Origin: an uncultured Spartobacteria bacterium
GTDB taxonomy: Bacteria; Verrucomicrobiota; Verrucomicrobiia; Chthoniobacterales; Chthoniobacteraceae
Assembly: GCA_903901425.1 (NCBI GenBank)
Contig: CAIURC010000104.1
Coordinates: forward strand, 1-54,447
DNA: 54,447 bases
Direction of reading: 5' to 3'
The number at the start of each line of letters is the position of its first letter. Position 1 is the first letter of the stretch. The position numbers were made by a program, and so were the translations under genes. Of the stretch, positions 1-9,116 are shown piece after piece. Below the pieces are notes generated by a model. That model searched no databases and was not told where the DNA came from. It saw only the letters and a program-made list of their open reading frames with translations.

Positions 1-2689
1 CCAAAAGACAACGCCGCTGTGAGTCCACTGCCAATGCGTTTACAACCGCTGACTCCGGCATTGTTCTGCCGCCAAAACTCAGGTCCAGATTCCCATCCCC
101 CCCTAAACGGGCCAGACGATTCCGAGGAACGCCGTTGACCGAAACAAAAGTTCCACCGATCAGGATTCTGCCGTCCGCATCCAAGGCCAACGCACTCGTG
201 CCTCCAAACAAGTCATACCGGACACCCTCGGAGCTAAAACTCGGATCCAGCGAACCGTCTGGCTTCAAACGGCAGATAGTCCGGAAGGGAATGGAACCGA
301 AACTCTGAAAATCGCCCGTGATGATTGCCCTGCCCTGCGGATCCAGAGCCACCCTGCCCACCCGCCCTGATGGCCCGGCCGCGAGGGGCGGTTCCATGGC
401 TGCGCCAAAGGAGGGATCCAGAACTCCCTCCCGGTCCAGACGCGCCACACGGAGCCGATGCCTGCCCTGCACGACGTTGAAGTCTCCTGAAATCCAGATT
501 TTCCCCTCCGAATCTCGCAGGATGCTCACAACCCCTCCGTTGCACTTGTTTCCCCCGTACCCTGCGAACGTGGTATCCACGCTGCCATCCTGATTGAGGC
601 GCACCAGATTGATCGCCAAGGGGTCCCCGTTGAAGCTGGGGAACCCGCCTCCAATCAACGCCCTGTCCTCAGCATCGAGTCCCAAACCCCCCACCCATCC
701 GAAGCCCACGGGAGGCCCAGAAACTTGATACCCCATGTCCAACCTGCCCCCCGCGTTCAAACGCGCCACCCTGTTCCGCGCCACTCCCCCAATGCTCTCA
801 AAATCGCCAAGGATCACAACCTTTCCATCCCTCTGAAGGGCCATCTTGCGGATCGGAGCATTCGGAACCACGTCGGCAGTGTCCCCGCCGAATCCCTCGT
901 CCAAAACCCCATCTCTGTCCAATTTCGCAATGTACGGACGGACCCTGCCGGCAACGGTTGTGAAGAATCCGCAAATGTAGATGCTTCCGTTCTCCGCTAT
1001 TTTGATGTCCGTCACTCCGTGACCTGGCCCTCCCGCCACCGCAAAACTCCCATCCAGAGAGCCGTCTGGAAGCAACCGCACCAAGTGCCCTTTTGCCACT
1101 CCATTCACCCGACTGAACAACCCACCCACCAGCAGCCGACCACGGGAATCCGGCACCACGCACCAGACCGGTCCTTGGAACAGATCCTGATCGCCTCCGA
1201 GCTTCTGCGATAAACGACCTGAAACAGAAATCCGCACACAACTGCCCACGGAGTTCCCGCCCATCCGCGTGAAGGCGCCCGCAACAAACACCCGTCCGCC
1301 CCCCCCGTCCACCACCGCACGAACCTGCGAGTTGAATCCCCCCGTGTTCGCCTCAAAATCCGAGTCCTCCCTTCCTGAATGATCCAACCGGGCACCGTAC
1401 GCACTGGGCACGCCATTCATGGCAGTAAAATCCCCGCCGACCACTGCCGAGCCATCCGCAAGCACGGTTACCGTGCGCACCAAAGCATTCGCTCCAGAAA
1501 GATTGTTCCCAAAATCCAGATCCGCAGAACCGTCTCTGTTCAAGCGGGCCACGCGCCCCCGGGGCATCCCCTGCACAACCTGAAATGCACCCGCCACCAC
1601 CCATTTCCCCGTTTCCACTCCATCCATCCTATCCTTTGCTAGGCTCCACACCTCGCCATCCAATCCATCCCTCCCCAGCGCGAAACCGGGGTCAAACTCC
1701 CCCGTCGAGAGCAACCGGGCAAGATATTGGCAGGGCTGACTTCCCACGCGGGTAAATCCTCCACCCACGAGAATCCGGCCGGCATCATCCACGGCAATAG
1801 CCCGGACTGCACCATTGAAACCCGTTCCGGGATTGAACCGACCGTCAAGGGAGCCGTTGGATGCCAGTCGGACAAGCCCCGATCTGGGCTGCCCATTGAA
1901 CGACGTAAAAGCCCCGCCAACCAGCAATCCCTCCGCGCTCGGTACAATCGAGTACACAGGCCCGTCTGCAGCGTTGGCCCTCAACCAAGTTTGCTCGTTT
2001 GCCCCATTGATACGATGGACACGGGCAATTCTGAGACGGGATTCTCCATTGACCCGCGTGAATGCGCCTCCCAACACCACATGCCCATCCGCCTGAACCG
2101 CCACGGCATGCACGACTCCATTCACCGTGGGCCGAAACAATGGATCCAATGTGCCATCCCCATTCAACCGGACCACCCCAGAGCAGGAGACCCCATTGAT
2201 TCTGGAAAAATCCCCGGCAAGAATGGTCTTACCATCCGGTTGCACCGCAACCGCATGGACCTCACTGTCCAAGGTCGCATTCAGGTATCCGAACTCCAAC
2301 TCACCACCCTTCCGGGAATTCACCGCCAGTCCCGCCGCCTCGCTCACCTTTGATTTCCCTGCCCCATCCACCACTTCCACCGTGTAAAGGCCCGCATCCG
2401 AAAATGCGACCGCGGGAATCTCAAACTGCGCTGCATTTGCACGGAGAATCGGCTGCCCGTTTTTTCTCCACTGGTAGCCAACCGTACCCGCCCCAGAAAC
2501 ACGGATACTGAACACTGCGCTCTCCCCCACTGTCCGGGAGAGGCTTTCCGGAGCCGAGATTGCAAACTCCGCTGCCTGCGCCATCAGGCTGGATCCGGCC
2601 AACCAAGAAAAGGCCATCCAGAGGATGACAAAAACAAGAGGCGCTCGCCGGACTTGACGGCGGTTCAATCTGAGAGTGTCGGATTTCAT
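1..2689 (-). CDS. Secreted delta-60 repeat protein with N-terminal Ig-like domain (3' end cut by window)
   Basis: One open frame runs from an ATG at 2689 to the left edge (896 codons), so the C-terminus is missing. The protein opens with a basic, hydrophobic signal peptide ending near an Ala-Gln-Ala site (residues 1-40). An Ig-like module follows (about 45-110, with YQWRKNG and DAGLYTVEV). From about residue 125 there are roughly 55-60-residue repeats of the type VAVQPDGKTILAGDFSRING...VRLNGDGTLDPLF, which is the delta-60 repeat (predicted beta-propeller-like blades). At least twelve units are visible, some degenerate. Proteins of this kind in Verrucomicrobiota are exported and often very large, and their function is not established. 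No partner gene is evident; the nearest neighbour, at 3282, is divergent. Start choice rests on the signal peptide; there is no convincing Shine-Dalgarno sequence. Confidence 0.85.
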   Translation of the reverse strand, partial: MKSDTLRLNRRQVRRAPLVFVILWMAFSWLAGSSLMAQAAEFAISAPESLSRTVGESAVFSIRVSGAGTVGYQWRKNGQPILRANAAQFEIPAVAFSDAGLYTVEVVDGAGKSKVSEAAGLAVNSRKGGELEFGYLNATLDSEVHAVAVQPDGKTILAGDFSRINGVSCSGVVRLNGDGTLDPLFRPTVNGVVHAVAVQADGHVVLGGAFTRVNGESRLRIARVHRINGANEQTWLRANAADGPVYSIVPSAEGLLVGGAFTSFNGQPRSGLVRLASNGSLDGRFNPGTGFNGAVRAIAVDDAGRILVGGGFTRVGSQPCQYLARLLSTGEFDPGFALGRDGLDGEVWSLAKDRMDGVETGKWVVAGAFQVVQGMPRGRVARLNRDGSADLDFGNNLSGANALVRTVTVLADGSAVVGGDFTAMNGVPSAYGARLDHSGREDSDFEANTGGFNSQVRAVVDGGGGRVFVAGAFTRMGGNSVGSCVRISVSGRLSQKLGGDQDLFQGPVWCVVPDSRGRLLVGGLFSRVNGVAKGHLVRLLPDGSLDGSFAVAGGPGHGVTDIKIAENGSIYICGFFTTVAGRVRPYIAKLDRDGVLDEGFGGDTADVVPNAPIRKMALQRDGKVVILGDFESIGGVARNRVARLNAGGRLDMGYQVSGPPVGFGWVGGLGLDAEDRALIGGGFPSFNGDPLAINLVRLNQDGSVDTTFAGYGGNKCNGGVVSILRDSEGKIWISGDFNVVQGRHRLRVARLDREGVLDPSFGAAMEPPLAAGPSGRVGRVALDPQGRAIITGDFQSFGSIPFRTICRLKPDGSLDPSFSSEGVRYDLFGGTSALALDADGRILIGGTFVSVNGVPRNRLARLGGDGNLDLSFGGRTMPESAVVNALAVDSQRRCLL

Positions 2690-3281
2690 CACCGGGTAAT
2701 TCCAAACACTTAGCAACTCCTCCCCATGGGGTGACCGAGCCGTCAGGAATTCTCGCGACCAGAACAACGCCGATCGCCTTCCGACCGGCCAAAAAAAGAA
2801 ACCCTTCCTCCCCGCGAACAAACCGGAGACTCACCCACCGGGAAGGCCGTCTGACCCGGTCTCCGCAGTTTAGAAGGGCTGATCACTTGTTCATGCGCGA
2901 TGTGCGGAATTTTGACGCGCTGTCCGGCACTCCCTTTTCAACCCCCTTGGATTGCCAGGGGATCTGGGGGCCGAACCGGACCAGAGGTTGAGCCGCGCGG
3001 GAGTCGGGCGTGGACACCGCACGCAGAGGCAGGTCGGTCCCTGTACCGGCGAGTGCCACAGCGCAAGAAGCACACCAAAATCTTCGCACCCACCCGCGAC
3101 TCCAAATGATGGAAAATCAAATTCCCGGCAAACATCTTTCTGTTCGAGGCGGGGCGGGGTGATGGATTCGCAGGATCTTGTGTGGAGCAGCCCGGAACGA
3201 CACTGAAAGTTTTGCGTAGGGAAGGCTTCTTCCGTTGCCCAGACGCAAGGGAAGGCCCACAGTCTGCGGCCCGACCATCCC
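2690..3281. other. Intergenic region between divergent genes, nothing recognised
   Basis: This 592-base stretch separates the minus-strand delta-60 repeat gene from the plus-strand tgt fusion. Short open frames on both strands lack family features and have low-complexity Arg/Pro/Ser-rich translations. No tRNA, repeat array or strong hairpin was seen. It should hold promoters for both flanking genes, but no -35/-10 pair stood out. Confidence 0.5.
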
Positions 3282-5330
3282 ATGAGTGTTTCCCGCTTGG
3301 ATTTCCGTCTTGATGCCCCTGCGTCGCATTCGCGCGCCCGGGCTGCCACTTTTCGCACCCTGCACAATGAGGTAAAAACGCCCCTGTTTATGCCGGTTGG
3401 CACTCAGGCCACCGTCAAGGCGCAGCTCACCCAGAGCCTCGAAGACGCCGGCTCCCAGGTCCTGCTCGCCAACACCTACCATCTTTTGTTGCGTCCGGGG
3501 CCCGAGGTGTTTCAGCATACGGGCGGGATCCACGGCTTTATGAGCTGGAAGCGCTCGGTGCTCACCGATTCGGGCGGGTTCCAGATTTTTTCCCTGCCGC
3601 ATTCCCGCTCCCTGAGTGAACAGGGGGCTGTTTTTCAGAGTTATCTCGACGGGCAAACCATTCTGTTAAGTCCCGAGCTCAGCATTGAGACTCAAAAGGC
3701 CATCGGGAGCGATATCATGATGGTGCTCGACCAATGCATTCCCTCGACCTCCTCCGAGGCGGTGGCCCGCGAGGCCATGGGGATCACCCACCGATGGGCG
3801 GCGCGGAGTCTGGCCGCGCGTGGCGACTCGTTGCAATCGATGTTTGGGATTGTGCAGGGCGCGTTGTTTCCCGGGCTGCGCAAGGAAAGTGCGGCGAGTC
3901 TGGTGGAAATGCCCTTTGACGGGTTTGCCATCGGCGGACTGGCAGTCGGGGAAGACAAAACGGAGCGGGAAGACACCTGCGAATATACGGCCGCTTTGCT
4001 GCCCGAAGACCGGCCACGTTACCTCATGGGGGTGGGCACACCGTTGGATATCCTCGAAGCCGTTCATCGCGGCGTGGATATGTTTGACTGCATTATTCCG
4101 ACTCAGGTAGCCCAACGCGGCGGTGCGTTTACTTCACGCGGATTCCTGCAATTGCGCCGTGGAGTGTACAAATTCTCGAACCAAAAACTCGATCCCGCCT
4201 GTCCGTGTCCGACCTGTCAACGGTACAGCCGCGCTTATCTGCATCACCTCACCAAGACCAAGGAAACGTTAGGTTGGCAGTTGCTCGGACAACATAACAT
4301 CTATTTCTACCACAACCTCATGCGGGAAATCCGCGAGAGTATTCTCCAAGACCGGTTCCTGACATTCTACGAAGCCCACCGGATTCTCCTGAACGAGGAC
4401 GACGTCGACAACCCCGTCCACAAGCAGAAAACCAAACGCAAAAAGACGCCTGCGCTTACCCTCGGCGATTATGCCGTCCATATTGCCATGGAGGGGTTTG
4501 CGAGTATCAAGCACGTTTCCTCGGGCGAGATCCTGCACTCGCGAACCCCGCCGATGGACGAGGCCCGGGCGCTGTATGTCGAGCAATCCTGTCTGGCCGA
4601 ACGTCTCAGTCCCAATGCCGCGACTCAGGAACCGCTCATCGTCTGGGATGTGGGACTCGGAGCGGCGGCAAACGCTATGGCGGCCATTGAGTGTTACGAG
4701 ACGCAGGCCAAGGCCGGTCCCGTACGCCCAATGCGGATTGTAAGTTTTGAAAATGACCTCGACTCGCTGGAACTAGCCCTGCGCCATTCCGACAAGTTCC
4801 CGTACCTTCGGCACAGCGGTCCGCCGTCGATTCTGCGGCAGGGCGAATGGCAGTCGCGAGAATTTCCAGGCCTAAGCTGGCGCCTGCTTCGGGGCAGTTT
4901 CCTCGCCACGATGAACTCGGTGGAGGAACAGCCGGAAGTTATTTTCTACGACATGTTTTCGAGCAAAACCTGCGGTGATCCATGGACGCTCGCACTCTTC
5001 GAGCGGCTGGCCCGGGTTTCCCCCGGAAAAGGAGCCGAACTGTTCACCTCCAGTTGTTCGACCGCCTCACGGGTCGCCCTGTTGGGCGCCGGCTTCCACG
5101 TGGCCCGTGGCCGAAATTCCGGGGGAAAAGTCGAGACGACCATTGCGTTCACTCCGGCGGCCCGGAGCCGCGGCTTTGCCGGCCGGCACGAATTACTCGC
5201 CGCCGAATGGTTTTCGAACTGGAGCAATTCCTCGGCCAAGGTGCCGGCAGACCTCTCCGTTTCCGAACAGCTCGCCTTGGAGACAACGATCTTCAACCAT
5301 GAACAGTTTCGTGGTCTCTCGGCGCGTTAA
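3282..5330 (+). CDS. tgt: tRNA-guanine transglycosylase fused to MnmD-like tRNA methyltransferase domain
   Basis: Residues 1-370 are a full bacterial Tgt, which exchanges guanine-34 of GUN-anticodon tRNAs for a queuosine precursor. Visible features are DSGGFQ (acid/base Asp96), FGIVQG (188-193), the nucleophile region FDCIIPT with Asp269, and the zinc ligands Cys307, Cys309, Cys312 and His338. A Lys-rich linker (381-390) leads into a second domain (391-682) resembling MnmD/MnmC2, the SAM-dependent enzyme that makes mnm5U34. Its features are GEILHSRTPP, a degenerate SAM loop VWDVGLGAAANAM (454-466), YDMFSSK (556-562, where MnmD has DAFSP-like), and a C-terminal GGKVETTIAF. A normal Tgt is about 370-380 aa, so this 682-aa protein is a fusion of two wobble-base modifiers. 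The second activity is inferred. It is followed 14 bases later by the greA-like gene. Confidence 0.9.
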   Translation: MSVSRLDFRLDAPASHSRARAATFRTLHNEVKTPLFMPVGTQATVKAQLTQSLEDAGSQVLLANTYHLLLRPGPEVFQHTGGIHGFMSWKRSVLTDSGGFQIFSLPHSRSLSEQGAVFQSYLDGQTILLSPELSIETQKAIGSDIMMVLDQCIPSTSSEAVAREAMGITHRWAARSLAARGDSLQSMFGIVQGALFPGLRKESAASLVEMPFDGFAIGGLAVGEDKTEREDTCEYTAALLPEDRPRYLMGVGTPLDILEAVHRGVDMFDCIIPTQVAQRGGAFTSRGFLQLRRGVYKFSNQKLDPACPCPTCQRYSRAYLHHLTKTKETLGWQLLGQHNIYFYHNLMREIRESILQDRFLTFYEAHRILLNEDDVDNPVHKQKTKRKKTPALTLGDYAVHIAMEGFASIKHVSSGEILHSRTPPMDEARALYVEQSCLAERLSPNAATQEPLIVWDVGLGAAANAMAAIECYETQAKAGPVRPMRIVSFENDLDSLELALRHSDKFPYLRHSGPPSILRQGEWQSREFPGLSWRLLRGSFLATMNSVEEQPEVIFYDMFSSKTCGDPWTLALFERLARVSPGKGAELFTSSCSTASRVALLGAGFHVARGRNSGGKVETTIAFTPAARSRGFAGRHELLAAEWFSNWSNSSAKVPADLSVSEQLALETTIFNHEQFRGLSAR

Positions 5331-5344
5331 ACCCGCCTTTTCCC

Positions 5345-5824
5345 GTGAACAAAACAACCCTCCTTCAACAACTCCGCGAACATCTCACGGCCCGAATCGA
5401 AGGGTTCGCGCGTTCGGCACGCGAGGCGCATGCCGAAGCCACCCACGAACAAAACAAAGCCGAGAACAAATACGATACGCGGGCTTTGGAAGCCTCTTAT
5501 CTGGCGGAGGGGCAGACCCGTCAGGCAGCCGAAGTCATGCAAGCCCTGGAAGCACTGGGGTCGTTTTCCGTCCGTGATTTCGCCCCCACTGATCCCGTCG
5601 CTTTAGGAGCCCTGGCGGAATTTGAAGGCAAAGATGGATGCACCTGGTATTTTCTGGCTCCATGCGCCGGGGGGACCGAGCTTCTGCACGAGAACACAGC
5701 GGTGCTCGTATTAACCCCGCATTCGCCACTGGGCCAGCATTTGATCGGCCGCAAACTGGGCGAGACACTCACCCTCCAGTTCGGCAGAGAACGCGTAGTC
5801 TACCGGCTAAAATCGCTCCTTTAG
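5345..5824 (+). CDS. GreA/GreB-family transcription elongation factor-like protein
   Basis: The 159-residue protein starts at a GTG 14 bases after the tgt fusion and is probably co-transcribed with it. The N-terminal 70 residues form a predicted antiparallel coiled coil with acidic and polar residues around ENKYDTRALEASYLAEGQ, which aligns by eye with the GreA tip region. The C-terminal half ends in GRKLGETLTLQFGRERVVYRLKSLL-type sequence, matching the FKBP-like GreA/B C-domain (the usual GxxxGD core is less conserved here). Family members bind the RNA polymerase secondary channel and stimulate transcript cleavage. Whether this divergent version keeps that activity is unknown, and it may be a Gre-like paralogue rather than the housekeeping GreA. 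A 9-bp stem-loop lies directly after the stop. Confidence 0.75.
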   Translation: MNKTTLLQQLREHLTARIEGFARSAREAHAEATHEQNKAENKYDTRALEASYLAEGQTRQAAEVMQALEALGSFSVRDFAPTDPVALGALAEFEGKDGCTWYFLAPCAGGTELLHENTAVLVLTPHSPLGQHLIGRKLGETLTLQFGRERVVYRLKSLL

Positions 5825-5846
5825 AGCGGAGCCGGCTGGCTCCGCT
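5825..5846 (+). terminator. Stem-loop immediately after greA-like gene
   Basis: A perfect 9-bp GC-rich stem (AGCGGAGCC / GGCTCCGCT) with a 4-base loop begins one base after the stop codon. No U-tract follows, so it may be a pausing or RNA-stabilising hairpin rather than a strong intrinsic terminator. Confidence 0.45.
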
Positions 5847-6514
5847 GACCGTGCTTGCTTGCCCCAATCAGAAACCCGGATCAAGCGGTGTTTTGCGTGA
5901 GAACAGGACGATGGAACGCCCCCAGATTCCACCCGCGTCCTTCAGACTCTCTTGCTTCCCAACCCCAACCGTGCCCGGGAATCGGATCTGCTGGAGCGCG
6001 GTAAGAACTCCGGCTCTCGTCCGCTTGATTTCCAGGATCCCAGTCGGGTGTGCTCCACACTTGGCGCGGTGGCCAAGAAAGCAGCGTTCAGGCTGTCTGC
6101 AATCTTGGGAACAAACACAGTTGAGGAAAGATCGAGGCACACGCTCACCCAGCCTGATGTTGAGTCCCTTCCCCAGAAACGGGACCCATCCACTGAAATC
6201 ACCACGAGTCAAGCCGGCGGTCCGGGACCGGGCGCCCTGACGGGCAGCCGAGAGGTGTCCGCTTAAAAACCTTTTTGTTTTTTAAGATCTGGATCTGCTA
6301 CACTCCGGTGTGTGGCGGATTTGACACCGTAGCTTGCGATCTCAAAAAGAATCGGTTACGTTATCGAATAGCCGCAGTTTACCTAGCCTCCCCCCACTCT
6401 CAGAGACAAGAGCTCGTGGCCAACAATCAAGACGTACAAGGCTCCGTTAGCCATGTTGACCGTGACCCCAGTATGTGTCAGTTCACCGAGAGTGGTTTGT
6501 CTCCTCTGAGTCAC
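5847..6514. other. Long region without a convincing gene
   Basis: These 668 bases have lower GC in part and no frame with family motifs on either strand. A minus-strand frame around 5942-6205 looks mildly protein-like (aromatic and hydrophobic alternation) but has no recognisable domain and no clean start. It may be a decayed gene. An A/T-rich patch at about 6265-6290 and 6335-6375 could hold the promoter of the downstream small-gene/nucleotidyltransferase pair. Confidence 0.4.
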
Positions 6515-6862
6515 ATGGATCTCATCCTCCGCGTAAACCACACAAAGTCGAAACACAAACGGATCGCACTCGCCATTCATCAAAGGGCACTGCGTCAAAT
6601 CCGACAGAAGATCGGGTGGTCGATTGTCCATCACCCCCAGCAGACTCTGGAGATGGCACGGCAAACTTTGGCTCGTCAGATACAACGGTGCGGAAAACTT
6701 CCCCGATACCGCGCGTGGGAAAAGATTTTGAGCCTTTCCCCAGAGACAATAGCGATGCAGCTGCTTCGGGAAGACGCACGGGTGCAACAGCGGAACTCCT
6801 GTCATCCGTTCGGAAACGCCCTTTCCGTCTATGAAGCGCATCACCCCCGAGGACCTCACTAG
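6515..6862 (+). CDS. Small conserved-looking partner gene of a DUF6036-like nucleotidyltransferase
   Basis: A 115-aa frame ends 32 bases inside the next gene. The translation is basic and helical (IHQRALRQIRQKIGW, LEMARQTLARQIQR, YRAWEKILSL) and ends with an RVQQRNSCHPFGNALS segment. That ending resembles the conserved 'serine/polar-PF-x2-x-L' tail of small proteins commonly encoded immediately upstream of solitary nucleotidyltransferases; I recognise it by pattern only. The start is uncertain: ATG 6515 is the best in-frame choice, and the same frame stays open further upstream. The overlap with the nucleotidyltransferase gene suggests translational coupling. Function unknown; a regulator or antitoxin-like partner is possible. 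Confidence 0.6.
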   Translation: MDLILRVNHTKSKHKRIALAIHQRALRQIRQKIGWSIVHHPQQTLEMARQTLARQIQRCGKLPRYRAWEKILSLSPETIAMQLLREDARVQQRNSCHPFGNALSVYEAHHPRGPH

Positions 6863-7367
6863 AGCAGCGGAGGCCGTGGCGGAGATCACGGGGCAGTCTC
6901 ACATTTTTATTGTTGGGATGGCGTCCACCGCATTCTCGGCTCCCAACGTGGCCGGGATGCTGACGGATGACATTGACCTTTTCACCCCCGAATTGGAAAC
7001 GGGCTTTCTGGATGAGGTGATCGCAGCGGTGGGAGAAGGCAGCCAGTTTGAGGCCGACCACGGTTTTTATGTGGAACGGGTTGGCACGTGGGTCCTTCTC
7101 ACCCAACCCCGAGGTTGGATGGAGCGGGCGCTAGTTCTTCCCCATCCCACGCTGATGATTCACATTTTGCACCCACTGGACCTCGTCTACAACAAACTCG
7201 AAGCAGGCCGGAAGAAAGACCTCGAGGCGGTTGCTCAAGTCTTGAAGGCTGGCCCCGTCACTCTGGATGAGGTTCAGGATTTCATTCATCAATCGGGAGC
7301 GACGGAAGAAACCAAAGACGAGATTCTCAAAAACCTCAGCAGAGTACTCCAGACCTTAAATCGCTGA
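6831..7367 (+). CDS. DUF6036-like (AbiEii/MNT superfamily) nucleotidyltransferase
   Basis: The 178-aa protein has the minimal nucleotidyltransferase core: a helix, then FIVGMASTAF (26-35, replacing the usual GGxAxxL) followed by TDDIDLFTP (45-53), whose Asp47/Asp49 are the predicted metal ligands. A domain with LHPLDLVYNKLEAGRKKDLEAVAQVL follows, the D-hxx-K-x(n)-R-xKD signature typical of DUF6036/DUF6037-type enzymes. The C-terminal helices are amphipathic. It overlaps the upstream small gene by 32 bases. Such enzymes occur as solitary gene pairs with toxin-antitoxin-like or tRNA-modifying roles proposed for relatives; the substrate here is unknown. GC content and codon use are less extreme than in the neighbouring tgt and glt genes, which is compatible with recent acquisition. 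Confidence 0.8.
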   Translation: MKRITPEDLTRAAEAVAEITGQSHIFIVGMASTAFSAPNVAGMLTDDIDLFTPELETGFLDEVIAAVGEGSQFEADHGFYVERVGTWVLLTQPRGWMERALVLPHPTLMIHILHPLDLVYNKLEAGRKKDLEAVAQVLKAGPVTLDEVQDFIHQSGATEETKDEILKNLSRVLQTLNR

Positions 7368-7588
7368 CCTTCTGAGTCAGATCTTCGGGGCAAGATCCCT
7401 CGCGCGACAGACATCCTGATCAAGCGACAAACAAAACTCGGCAGGGACTCTGCGCGAGCTAAGTCAGACTCGCCCCAAACGGAGATTCGGAACTGGAGCC
7501 ACTGCCATAAATATGGCGTTTGCAGTCTCCGGGTTTCAGTGGTCTGGTTGAACCACTTACCGCTCCAAAATAGGAAACAGCCGATGGG

Positions 7589-9073
<1,485 letters not shown>

Positions 9074-9116
9074 GGTGTCAGTGTGTAAAAACTCTCTTTT
9101 TGTTTCCGGTCAACTC

